From positions 4,154,001 through 4,218,000 of the forward strand of contig JAHYIO010000001.1 of NCBI GenBank assembly GCA_020543525.1: a stretch of DNA of 64,000 bases. The letters are read 5' to 3'. Positions 22,214 through 33,700 of this stretch are shown here, piece by piece. The stretch comes from Coriolopsis trogii (taxonomy: Eukaryota > Basidiomycota > Agaricomycetes > Polyporales > Polyporaceae). The notes below the pieces were generated by a model. That model ran no database searches. It was given only the letters and a program-made list of their open reading frames with translations, and had not been told where the DNA came from. Position numbers and translations under genes: made by a program. The first letter of the stretch is position 1. Each line of letters opens with the position of its first letter.

Positions 22214-25200
22214 ATGGCCTTTCTGGGTATCTTCTCGAAGCGCGACAAGCACAAAGTTCACGATGCAGCCACAGACCATACCACAAGTGTCCCGTCCGAC
22301 GTAGACTCAAGCGAGCCTGACTATGTCCTCCCGTCATCGTCAACGCAAGCGGCCCACTCCATCTATTCAGGCCCGCCGGGGGCCTCCTCCTCGAAGTTGA
22401 GACTTGGGTTCAAAGCTAAGAAGTCCCCAGCTACGCCTCGCACTGACAGCAGCTTCCTCTCTCCGCCGTCCTCTGCCTTTCTCAACGCCAGGTCCGAGTC
22501 GGAGAACAACCTCCTCAGCCCTCCTCCTCGTGCCGCGGTATTCTCTGGATATACCGATCCGTCGAGCGCACATTCGACCAGGTCGCTGCCCGTGCAGCCT
22601 ACCGCTCATTCCCGCTCGAACTCGAAGGAGTACATCGACCTCAGTACAGCATCGCCCGTTGCCCCACCCAAACAGAACAAGGGCGGTATCTTCTCATGGG
22701 CACATCGAGAACGGAAAAAGTCGAAGCCCCCACCTCCTCCTTCACTGGCTCCCTCCTCGCCGCTCCCTGATATCAACCTAGATTCCGCGTCATTCAACCT
22801 TCGTTCTTTCCGCCATGTTCGCCCCGAGTCTCCGAGCGAATCGCTGAGTGCCCAACTGCCCCCCGTGCGCCCGCGACCACGCGAAGGTAGCTTCGTATCC
22901 GACTCTTCCCAACGTATTTCTGTCGCCGCCTTCCGGGAAGCTCAGGCCCGGCGCAGTACCGCGAATTCACCGGTTCCCTCATTCTCGCATGACCCGCTTT
23001 CCCCAGGATCATCGACGGGGCTGCGGCCGCCATCAAGGTCCGCATTGCGGAATTCGAGAGTTAGTGGAGATAGCGACAGTGATGAGTCCGAGGAAGAAGA
23101 GTCCGAGGCGTCGTCCACGTTGAGGCCCCACCGACACCGATCTCAGAAGACGCCCCAGTCATCTCCGGGCGCAGCTTCGGGGAAGAAGTCGGTGTCTGAG
23201 CTTGGACACAGAACAGTTCGGGTGAATGACCACGTGCCGTCGCCGCCTCGGATGGCCGTCTCTGCGTCCACGAACTCCACGTTTGCTACGGGTACTCCTT
23301 CAGCGAAGGTCACTGGGAGGCCGCGTGCGTCTGCTTCTACCTCTGCTCTACAACCGAACGCTGCAGCTCGGCGTGCTTCTATTCTAGCAACCCAGCAGGC
23401 GCAGACGGGTCAAAAGCCACAGCAACGTAACCAGCCTCTGTCACAGGGTCCATCGGGTACGCATCATTCGCTGATTAGTCTTGTCGCAGTGTTGCTCACT
23501 CTTCTGAACCACAACTCCGTCTCCCCTTCTTAGCTCCCACGCCTTCATCCGCCACAAAACCTGCGCCACAGAAAGCTCGTTCTGTTTATCAGCGGTCATC
23601 CTCTTCGTCCTCCAGCTCGAGTTCTTCCTCATCATCAGACTCCGATGATGCACCGCTCGCAACACTTGTAAACCCGAGACGTCCTGGGAGCTCGGCGTCT
23701 TCCGCCCCTTCGTCCACAACACGAGCACGAGCCAACTCGCGTCTTCCTGCCAAGCCCCTCATTGACCTTTCCGGCATCTCCCCTCCGCCGCCTCCTCCAC
23801 CTGCCTTTCCCGAAGTGGAGAGACCAGCGTTGCCTGCCAAAGACTCACCACAGCCCTCCCCACAACCCACGACCCCGAGTCACGCATCGAAACCGAGCAT
23901 TAGTGACCGTCTCCAGCGCGTAGTCAAGGGTGCTACAATCTCTGTTGATAACGTGTCTGACCAGGAAACGCCTGAGCATGGCAGGAACCGTAGACCTCCT
24001 ACGCGTAGTCAGACGCAGCCCATCGAATCCCTCCCAGTAACCTCACCTTCGCCTTCGCCTAGTCCAGCGAGGAAGGTCAATGGTCGTTCGATGTCCTCTC
24101 CGAACGCCACCTTCGAGGACCCCAAGTCAGCTTCACCGCCTCCCATCGTACCAATGCCAATTCGCACGCGAACCCCACCACCTTCGTTTGCCGTAACGTC
24201 ACGACCGCCGTCCCAGTTCTCGCAGCACCAAGACTCACAATTGCCAGCACCAAGGGCATCGGAGGAGACTGTCCGAGGAGGCCGCACTCGGGCCTCGACA
24301 CTTGTTTCGGATGGCTTCACTGGTGGCGGTCTTCTTGCTGGGGTTGCCTCGCCGGCCTCGGACGGCCTGAGCCGTCAACGACAGCGCGCAGGAACAATGG
24401 CCTCGTCGGCGCCTTCGCAGTCTACAGCACCATCTCCTATGCCTAGTCCAGCTGACGCTCGATCTAGGTCGAGTGCCCGCGCATCTCCAGTATCGTCGAA
24501 AGATACTCCTCCACCTCGTCTGGTCACTCGCACGAGCAGCCCGGAGACGAGCAGGAATGCCATGGCCTCACCGGTGTCATCTGCCTCGCGTTCGACTATG
24601 ATGCCGAAGTCTGCTCTCAAGCGATCGCCCCAACCTTCTCCTGTGGACGAGCGCGCTCGCGCGGCATCACTTGCAGCATACTCGCCTACTACGAACACGC
24701 CGAATAAGCCATTCGCGGGTGCGGGGTACGGCATGGGCTTGCGTGGTAACAGCCCAGCGAGCTCTACCGGGGACTCGAGCAGTGGGCGCACTCCGATTAC
24801 ACCTGTAGATGGTAGTGAGATTGGCGCCGATTTGGCGAAAAGGCGTGGTCACAGGAAGAGTTCGAGCGTTACCTTCGATGAGCCAGAGCGAGGGCGTCCC
24901 GGTGCGCCCGAGAGGGAAAGGGCAGAAGGCCCCGATCCAGCAGAGAGCAGGAGACGCGAGCGGAGACGCAGTGAAGCTAAGGCGGCGATTGAGGTATGTC
25001 TTCCTGGCGGAGAGTTTCCCCCTCTACACCCGGGTCGCTGATTTCCTCTATCAGCTCGGGATGATTGTCAATGGACGCGGCCCCATTACAACGGACGACG
25101 ATGACGGCGCTCCGGAGAACCTTGGCCCCCGTATGAGCATGTTCAACCCTATGATGGCCGGCATGGGCGCTATGGGCGCGATCAACGTCACTCCGCCCAC

Positions 25201-25849
25201 GCCCATGGGGTGGTCGCCGCAGACCCCAACGGGGTTGATGAATCCGATGTTCCCTATGGCCCCGCCACCGAACGCAGACCCGGCATTCCTCGCTGCACAC
25301 CAGCAGGCCATGATGGTCGCCAAACAGGCGTTCCAGATGGCGGTCGCTCAACAGGCGCTCGCAGCCGCGAACGAGGAGTGGGAGCGAGGGTCGACTGCTA
25401 CGAGCGCGTATGGCGGTTTTGGGGGCATGGCGAACCCGATGTTCCCTGTAGGGCCCCCTGGCTTCGGGATGAACATGGGCATGCCGTGGCCAATGCAGAT
25501 GTTCCCGACCTCCCAGACCGTGTATGCGGGCAGTGTCGCTGGGGGGAGCGAGCTTGGGATCAACCCTCGGGCAAGCGGATGGGGTTCGCGCAGCATGTAT
25601 GGGGAACAGGGTGGGTACACGGGCAGCGCGGCGGAGCGTGCGTCGATGGTGTTCAGGAACTCGCAGTTCGGTGGAGTGGGTGGGTTCTCGGGCGCAAGGA
25701 GCGAAGTTGGGGGACCGACGAGTGGGAGGGGCGGACAGCGGCCTCGGACGAAAACGAACCCTTCGGATATGCCGCCGTCGTCGCCGTCAAGGGCTAGAGG
25801 AGGTCCACCACCGTCGAGTTGGAATTCGCGGACCAACAAACCCACGTGA
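22214..25849 (+). CDS. Large disordered Ser/Pro-rich protein with Met-rich C-terminus, unknown function
   Basis: The ATG is in a good context (TCCATGGCC) and starts MAFLGIFSKRDKHKV. Two introns are evident, at about 23456-23534 and 24993-25053. The product is about 1,160 residues. Almost all of it is low complexity: Ser/Pro/Arg-rich with many SP/TP sites, a run of 13 Ser followed by DSDD, and a poly-Pro patch (SPPPPPPPAFPEVERPALP) resembling an SH3 or profilin ligand. The C-terminal 260 residues differ, being rich in Met, Gly and Pro, with two related blocks, MNPMFPMAPP and ANPMFPVGPP, around a short helical Ala/Gln stretch (QAMMVAKQAFQMAVAQQALA). A small conserved-looking motif LGMIVNGRGPITTDDDD begins the last exon. 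I see no enzymatic or membrane motifs. It could be a cortical or cytoskeletal scaffold, but that is speculation. Confidence 0.8.
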
Positions 25850-27294
25850 GGTTGAAGGTGCGGTGCTTGTCGCAGTTGTGTCCGTACTGTGACTGACTAC
25901 TGTCTGCAGTTGGCGGTCGCACCATTTATTCCCCTCTTCTACGCTCGGACGCTCGACCGGACATGTCGTTTTGCATTGCATACGCTCGCTTTCCGTGATT
26001 TTATCGTTTTCCATGCCTGTTCGATGTCATGAGCAATCGGTCATTCTTTTTCATGTCTATCTCTATTCTCTTCACATGAACATATATGTACGGCACTGCA
26101 CTTGCGGCGGTCGGAACTCGGGAGGGAGTTCATTCATCAATCTGTAGTTACCCCGGTATCTATTTCTGTTTGATAGTCACTGTTACCCGTTCCGTATACC
26201 CTACACGATCTTGTCATCACGCTAAGTTTTCCTTGCCCCTCCCCGAGTTGCGGCTGTGTTTTGGCCTTGTCTGTTGCCTGCGCACATGGTACTAGTACAG
26301 TCTTCCCCTACTCGTCACAATTCAGCCCCCATGACATTATAGATCTCCTTCAATCCTTGACTTGAGGTAATGCCTACACAAGTAAGAGATGTCGCATGAT
26401 TGCTGTTCCGCCTCTGGAGGAGGCATCATGACTTACCTTGCTGTGAGGTGAGTTTCTTTCGTGCGAAGTCTTACGGTTCTACATATCTAACTTTATATGT
26501 AGATAGCATGCATACAGCGAGATTATACACGATGCACTCAGCAAGTAACCGGCGTTCGGGACCGTCTCCCCATCCCCAAAACCACGACTCATTACAACAT
26601 ATCCCACTATTCGTCGCAAGCACAATAATCAACAGATAACCTGAAGTGGCGTGTCATCTCAGCATGACGGCCAAATGATGTTCGGTACAGTGATCTATAT
26701 ATTCGTTCAAGCCTCATTGTCCGATCTAATCGGGATGGAGTATGTAGATTGCCCACGTGTCTCAGACTATTGCGATTTCGACCACCTCTGTGACAATCAC
26801 AGCGGCCATGTCAGCCCCCAGCCCAATACGGAACGATTCGATTGTACGTAGTAATCTGTAACCTTGAAAGTTGAAGGGCATACGCGGGTCTATTGCAGCT
26901 CCTATTTGGGCGAATCACCTTCTCCGACACGGTCATACCAAGGCTAGGCCGGATTGCAATACCGACGTCAGTCGGATATCGAACCAACATGCCTGAGTGC
27001 ACTTTCTAGCTTGCGGTCTGGCCTGACGACGCGGACCGGCGACATTCCCGCAGTCAGGATTGTTATTCCGAGGATTGCGCATAGTCGGCTCAGAATACCT
27101 GAGAGGCGGGATTGACATTGGCGCACTGCTTGTCCTGTAACCGGTAGATGCACAGGGGTCGATGTCGGAGACATGAAGAGGTATATAAGAGGTGGGCATT
27201 TTACTGCTCAAAGTCCCCGTCCTCCTCTCGCAGTTCCTGGTGAACGCATCTCCTCGACCTTTTATCACTACTCTCTCTCTCCTCCTTCAACATC
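25850..27294. other. Intergenic, about 1.4 kb
   Basis: This is the 3' region of the disordered-protein gene followed by the promoter of the kinase gene. It holds a TATA box at 27182-27189 and a pyrimidine-rich leader (CTCTCTCTCCTCC) just before the kinase ATG. No gene is supported. Confidence 0.55.
27182..27189 (+). promoter_or_regulatory. TATA box (TATATAAG)
   Basis: A textbook TATATAAG lies 106 bases upstream of the kinase ATG at 27295 and is followed by a CT-rich leader. This is the clearest promoter element in the window. Confidence 0.55.
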
Positions 27295-28566
27295 ATGTCT
27301 GCCGCGGACTCTCTTCCCGACTTCATCGGTCGCATCCTCGACGACCGCTACGAACTCCTACAGGTTCTCGGAGCCGGCTCCTTCGGGGTCGTCTATCGAG
27401 CACTCGACACCCACGAACTACTCTATGTGGCCGTCAAAATCATCGGCAAAGCTAGTCGCAAAACCTGCGACATTGCCGCCATCCGCGCCGAAGTCGAACT
27501 CCATGCACGCGTTTCCGACCAACCTGGGGTCGTCAGCCTCATTGACGCGTTCGAAGACAGCCAATACTTCTACATCGTCCTCGACTACTGCGACGGCGGT
27601 GACCTTTTCGACCAGGCTTGCGTCAACGAAATCTATATCGGAGACGACGAGCTTCTGAAATCCGCCTTCCTCTCCCTCATCGATGCAGTCCAAAGCTGTC
27701 ATAAGGCGAACATCGCGCATCGTGACCTCAAGCCTGAGAATGTCCTCACAAGCAAGGACGGCTCGAGGACTTACCTGGCAGACTTCGGTATGGCCACGAC
27801 CAAGCGTATCTCCGACGAGTTCGGATCTGGTACCACGATCTATATGGCTCCTGGTATGTCTTGTTCTCTATGTTGCGTTTCCATTCGGTCATTGACCAAC
27901 TTCTGTATGACAGAATGCTATGGCGGTACTGGCATGCCCTACTGCACCCACACAGCCGATGTATGGGCACTCGGTATCATCCTCTACAACATGATTGGCA
28001 ACCAGAACCCCTGGCAGACAGCGAGGTCCAGCGACGAAGCCTTCTACAAATTCACCCAGGACCGCAACACCCTCTTCGCCACCCTCCCAATCTCTGAAGA
28101 AGCCTTCGCCGTCCTCATCCGTGTATTCGAGCCCAACCCTCTCAAGCGCATCACCCTCTCCAAGCTTCGCGAGGCGATAATGTCCATCGACACCTTCTTC
28201 CGCATGGACCCAGACAGCCCGATCCTCATCACCGAAGAAGAGCTCGAGTCGATACCGTCAGCATCCGAGATTGATATTCTGTGTGCCCCAGAGTACGAGC
28301 TCTGGGAGGGCCAGGATTGCTCAGCCGGATTCACTGCATTCGACTACGAGTACGCGAACTTTTACCCTACTACCACCACAACTCCGGAGCTCTCTCCGGT
28401 CAGTTCGCGGGCGTCATCGGGCGACTCGGAGATGGAAGACAGGAAGGTCGTCACGCCAGAGCACACTCAGGCTGCACCAACTACGCCTACGAAGGAGCAC
28501 GCGCTATATTGGAGGAGTGGACACACAGCTCAACGGCTCATCGCTCAATACAACGCGGGCTGTTAG
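27295..28566 (+). CDS. Ran1/Ksp1-like serine/threonine protein kinase
   Basis: A complete kinase domain is present. The Gly loop GAGSFGVV is at residues 26-33, the ATP-anchoring Lys is K48 (VAVKI), the catalytic loop HRDLKPEN is at 142-149 with Asp144, and DFG is at 163-165. The segment LADFGMATTKRISDEFGSGT before the APE motif resembles the fission yeast Ran1/Pat1 and budding yeast Ksp1 group, which restrain meiosis or act in nutrient signalling. One intron (27854-27913, 60 bases) splits the Glu of APE (MAP-E-CYGG). It is a multiple of three and has no stop, so the unspliced frame stays open. Spliced length is about 403 residues. After the domain comes a short acidic, Ser/Thr-rich tail. Assignment to the group is by motif; the exact orthology is uncertain. 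Confidence 0.88.
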   Translation: MSAADSLPDFIGRILDDRYELLQVLGAGSFGVVYRALDTHELLYVAVKIIGKASRKTCDIAAIRAEVELHARVSDQPGVVSLIDAFEDSQYFYIVLDYCDGGDLFDQACVNEIYIGDDELLKSAFLSLIDAVQSCHKANIAHRDLKPENVLTSKDGSRTYLADFGMATTKRISDEFGSGTTIYMAPGMSCSLCCVSIRSLTNFCMTECYGGTGMPYCTHTADVWALGIILYNMIGNQNPWQTARSSDEAFYKFTQDRNTLFATLPISEEAFAVLIRVFEPNPLKRITLSKLREAIMSIDTFFRMDPDSPILITEEELESIPSASEIDILCAPEYELWEGQDCSAGFTAFDYEYANFYPTTTTTPELSPVSSRASSGDSEMEDRKVVTPEHTQAAPTTPTKEHALYWRSGHTAQRLIAQYNAGC

Positions 28567-29136
28567 CCTGAAGGACGCCTCGACGTCATATATCACACAA
28601 ACCCGCCGAAAGGTCGTTGACGTTGCCGGCATCGTCAATACACCACACACTGTCACGACCACGCATTCACCACTTGAAGGATACTCAGGTTTTTGGGTTT
28701 TTGGGGACATCTGGTTGGGTTGGGGTAGGAAGGAATTTGTGGAGACTCGACACACGACTTCACGACACACGATCTTCGCACCATATAAACGTTTCATATA
28801 GACACATGTTGCTTGCAATGTCGTCTTACACGTTCTGTATGTGTACCACGTTGGACCTATGTATGTCAATCAGAGAAACATATACGGAGTTCACAAAAGT
28901 TCGACTCGGCGAGTCCGTACGCGACGATTGTTCTGAATCTGGAATAACTTTCCCAGTGTAGAGCCCATTGCAAGAACCTTCGAAGATGACGGAGACCATC
29001 TTATCAGCTCGTCTGACCTGTAAAACATCTCGGTATCATTGAGTGTGCCAATCCGCCCCTGGCTGCTGGACCTCTCGTCTGCCAACAATTGTGAACCTAA
29101 CATCAACCCTCTTTGAAGCCGTTCTCTGGCACTATT
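28567..29136. other. Intergenic, convergent 3' regions
   Basis: This lies between the ends of the kinase (plus) and acetyltransferase (minus) genes. It is 3' UTR-like, with no further gene seen. Confidence 0.55.
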
Positions 29137-29957
29137 TCATGCGGCGGCATACATGGCCCACTGGGATACAGAGACCTTTTGCTTCACGCCATCCTCCCAA
29201 TCGTCCCAGCACACCGACAAGACCATTGTATCCTGTCCCTTCGTCCCAGGAAGTGGGTCTCCCTCCCTTGCTCGCGCTCCGTTCCCAGGTTTGTGGCCGG
29301 CAAGCACGCGCTGCCATCGCTGGATGCCTTCCATGCGGAACCCCATCTTCTGCGCCAGCGCGATCGAGGCCTTGTTGCCCACGTCGGACTGGTACTGAAC
29401 GCGGCGCAGTCCGAGCCCACCTTCGGATGGGAGGCAGAGAGCGTATTGGAGCAGGAGGGAAATAGCGGATGCTGTGATGCCTTTACGCTGGAATGCAGGG
29501 AGGCAGAATACGGGCCCGATCTCGATGCTCAAGTTCTGTGGACTGGCGGAGACGAAGCCTCCCATGCCGGCGAGGAGCGAAGACGTCTTGTCGAGGATGG
29601 CGAAGACGAGGCACGTCTGGTCGCTACGGAAGCGCTGCTCGAAGAAGGCAACAAAGTCGTCTAGAGAGGTGAAAGGGCCGACTCGAAGGTAGTCGTATAC
29701 TTCGGATTGGTCTTTCGTTCCGGACCAGAAGGCTTCAGCGTGGATGGCCGGCTGCGGTAATGTACAAACCCAACAGCGGACGCATCCAAGATCGTCAGTA
29801 CATTGTGTACACATAGGTAGAGGCGTTACCAAGTACTCACGTCGAACGGGGTGACCTTCACACGGTCATTCTGGAACTCGCGGAAGGGAAAGCAGAAATT
29901 CGTGTCGTAGTGCTCGCTAGCGAGGGACAATCTTGCTGGAAGACCTGGGTTTGACAT
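29137..29957 (-). CDS. GNAT-family N-acetyltransferase
   Basis: Two exons (29957-29841 and 29751-29137) encode 243 residues. The layout fits the Gcn5-related fold as seen in RimJ/RimL-like enzymes. The parts are an N-terminal beta-strand region (FQNDRVKVTPFD, then AFWSGTKDQSEVYDYLRVGPF), CLVFAILDKTSSLLAGMGGF, IEIGPVFCLPAFQRKGITAS (acetyl-CoA-binding motif A, with the loop QRKGIT in the Q/RxxGxG/A position) and RRVQYQSDVGNKASIALAQKMGFRMEG (motif B, typical of RimJ/RimL types). These enzymes transfer acetyl from acetyl-CoA to an amine such as a protein N-terminus or small molecule. The substrate is not predictable. No targeting signal is evident. Confidence 0.88.
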
Positions 29958-30783
29958 ATGGGTGGTCGTCTGCTGTATGAGTTATCAATAAGACTGTGCC
30001 TGTCTGCAGAAGAGAATTGAAGAGAATAGCAGTATGGAAGGGATAAAATATGCAGAAAGGCCGCACATCGAGTCAGATCCCAGGGGTCGGTGGTCGAGTC
30101 ATATCCTCTTGATACGGAGGGCATCACAAACCACAGATGAGCTATGGTGCATCGATGTAACGCTGTTGTAGGTTATTGGGTATGATGTAACTTTCCAGTA
30201 AGTATCGGCGCTCTGACGTGTTGATGTAGTCTAGTGTATTTGACTGGACAAGCCTAGCGTGTCAACAATGGCGCCCGGTCTGTGCGTACTTCTAGATAAG
30301 ACACGCATTACAGTCAGTTGGAGGTTGCAGTGTCTGTGATTATGGTCGTGGTACAGGGCGGGGGTACACCGAGAAGGGGTACTTAACAAGTTCGATGCTG
30401 CAAGAGACTGGGCACCGGTAAGCGCAGAAGGTCAGTAGTCTCCCACGTAAGCAGTTCTCACGAGCCCCTGTCCGAGAAGACCGACGGGCCGGGAGCTCCG
30501 ATGGACTCGGCAGCGCCATGGTGTGGGATGGAACTGCGCCCTGCCATGAACGACATCCAAATCTGTCCCGCCGTCCTATCGCATGGCGGCCAGCTCAACT
30601 TGAATTCTCACTCTCACAGACCTCTCGGCCACTGCGCTTTTCAGGCTATGCGTGTTTGATGCACACCCGCGCACGACCATCGCAAGTGAGACCTGCGAGC
30701 ACCCACCGACCTCGCTCGTTCCTCTGCCCCCTCGTCGGAAATAACGTACTAGAGCAGGATAGACGGCATAGTGGTCAGGCAGG
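29958..30783. other. Intergenic, divergent promoter region
   Basis: This is about 0.8 kb between the acetyltransferase (minus) and ABC transporter (plus) starts. It contains an AT-rich TTTTAT-type box near 30048 on the minus strand. The open frame at 30518-30841 runs past the transporter ATG in another frame and is a shadow. No gene is seen. Confidence 0.5.
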
Positions 30784-33700
30784 ATGGCAAGTCTTTTCTT
30801 CAGGCAGTTTTGGGCGTTGCTTCGGAAGAACTGGATTGTGATGTCGAAGCATCCATGGGTGCGTGACCCTCGCTGGGTTGTGGTCTCTTCAGACTGACCT
30901 TGGCTTTATGCAGTTGAATGTTCTGAGATGCTTTGTGATGCCCGTGGCATATGGTATCTTTCTTGCCGTTGCCCAACTATTCCTGACGAAGCCTAACAAT
31001 GTATGTGTTACCACCTTCTCTTCCCGAAGACCGACGTAACCTTTCAGCTCGACTCAGTATGGTCTTGGCACCCCAATACCTGTTCCTCGACTCGCAGACG
31101 TGTATGACGGGTCTATCGCACTCGTTTGGGCGGACGGTACCAATGGCACTGGATCAAATCCTTCCGCACAGGATATCATATCCCACATCTCCCGCGGTTT
31201 CTCGGACAAGCAACTCGGTGCGTTGAGGCAAATCGACTCTCCTGCAGCTATCCCCTCTGCATGCCCTCAGAACTTCAATTTGTTCTCGGAATGTTTCGCC
31301 GCCGTTGCCTTCAACTCCTTGCCCGGTCCCAACGGGACGTTACCTCTCAACTATACCCTCCGAGGTGATGGAGGCCTGTTTCACATCGACGTCACGAAGC
31401 ATTCCAGTGATTATGAACGGAGGCTCCTCCCGTTACAGTGGGCTATAGATAGTGTAGGTGCTTGACTTCAAGGATGGATGTTCTTCCCTCACCTAATCCG
31501 CATACAGGCAATCATCGAACTACAGACGGGTGCGGCTCCTCAAACACCTCGCGAATGGCCTTTCACGCAGGAGACCAACGATGAGCAATTCACGGACATC
31601 CGGTTAAGTGAGTAACCATCGGTTTACCAAGCTAGCAGCGGATTCTCACTAGCGCGCAGGTTATATTCGAGGACTTCGGACTCTGCTGGTTCTTGCGCTG
31701 TAAGTCCATGTTAGTGGCCTGGCTATTGCAAAACGCTTACATTCACCAGTTTCATCTGCTTTGTCGGTATATCATACCAGCTTCCCGGCTCCTTCGGCGG
31801 AGAAAGAGCCAATCTTTTGACAGCTCACCTGAAAGTCATGGGGTTACTTGACTCAGCCCGCATCATGTGCGTATTTCCTATATATTATACAGCTTGTCCC
31901 CAATTGAACAATCTTGTTGTGCAGTTCTTGGCACGTCAGCATATCCTTAGCTTATCTCCCCGCATGGATCATTGTAGCAATAATCTGGCACTTCCGCATA
32001 TTCACCGCGACGAACGTCGGACTGATCATTGTCGTGCATCTCCTTCTGGGTTTGACTCTTGCCAGCTGGTCCTTCTTCGTTGCGACTCCGTTCGGGAAGA
32101 GCCCTCAACTCGCGGCCGTGGCATCCACTTTCCTGGCCATCGTCTTGGCCATCCTCGCGCTCGTGTTCGCGAAAGCGAGCAGTGGAGCCGCGTTCATCTT
32201 CACCGTTATCTTTCCACCTGGCTTCTACATCTTCGCCATCCGCGCGATATGTGGCTTCGAAGTCCACCAGATCGCTACCAACGTCTTGCAGCCTGATCCT
32301 GACAACGGCCTAAGGCTCCTTCCTCTCATCATTGCAGCTATCGTAGGCGACCTCTTCCCTCCACCTGTTGCTTATAGCTTATGGTTGTATGCAGATCAAT
32401 GTCTTCCTATGGCCATGGCTCGCGGTACTCTGGGAAAGCAGGTTATACGATGCCCGTAACCCATCAACACGTTCCTGGTGGTCGTGTTTCGGAAAGAGGC
32501 AATCTTCAGCAGAGGCCGGCGCACCCGCTATTGCCCCCGACACCGCAATCTCCATCCGTAACCTTGGTAAAGACTTCAAGCCCTCTTTCTTCAAGGGCGC
32601 CAAGGACGTCGTCACGGCCGTCTCGGACCTGAGTCTGGAGATCCCCAAATTTGGCATATACGTCCTGCTGGGGTCTAACGGGTACGCTGACGAGGTGTTC
32701 ACGACGTTCTCTAGTCTCGCATGCTGACATGTTGTTCAAGCGCTGGGAAGTCCACCACAATGTCGATTCTTGCAGGACTCCTCGGCCGCACGCGTGGCAC
32801 AGTCACATTCGAGGGCGGAGTGGAGCGGCCACCACGCGGGACCATCGGAATCGTCCCACAGAAGAACGTGCTCTTCCCAGAACTGACGTGCTTCGAGACC
32901 CTGCGCGTGTGGAAGGCGGTGAAGCGCGCGGACAGCGACTCGGATGATGACATTGAGCAGTTGTTGCGGGATTGCGACCTGGGCAAGAAAATACATTACA
33001 ATGCGGATGCGTTGAGCGGTGGTCAGAAAAGGAAGCTGCAGCTGGCAATCGGTTTGATTGGGGGCTCCAAAAGTGAGTGGGAACTCTTTTCGGTACGAGG
33101 ATAGACGTGTCTGACGCCCTTCCACAGTCATTTTGGTTGACGAAGTAAGCCTATCGTCTATTTTGTTCAAGAGAACTTACACCGACTGACCATGTCCAGT
33201 GTACGTCTGGAGTTGATCCCTTGTCTCGACGAGCGTTGTGGCGTACACTGAGCTCGGTTCGCAACGAGCGGACTGTGGTGTTCACGACCCACGTGAGTAC
33301 ATGCGCCGTATGTCGGCGTCTCTAGTGCTAATCGTGCTGCAGTTCCTTGACGAGGCGGATCTTCTAGCGGATACAATTGCCGTACTAGCAGCTCCCGGCA
33401 AGCTAGTCGCCCATGGCACCCCGGTCGCATTGAAGTCTAACCTTGGTGAGGGGTATACTGTGCATGTCTCCTTCGTGGCCGATCCGGGGGAGAAGGTATC
33501 TTCTGGACACTCGACTGAGCTGCTCGAGCGGATCCGCACTGTTGCACCGCTCACATACACGACTTCATCTACACATAACGAAGTCTCGTATCATCTCAAG
33601 CTGAAGGATCCACCTGTAGTACAACAGGTCCTCGAACTCGTCGAGAACAACCGGGAGCCGTACGGAGTTGCATCGTACTCTGTCGCGGGAACGTCCATTG

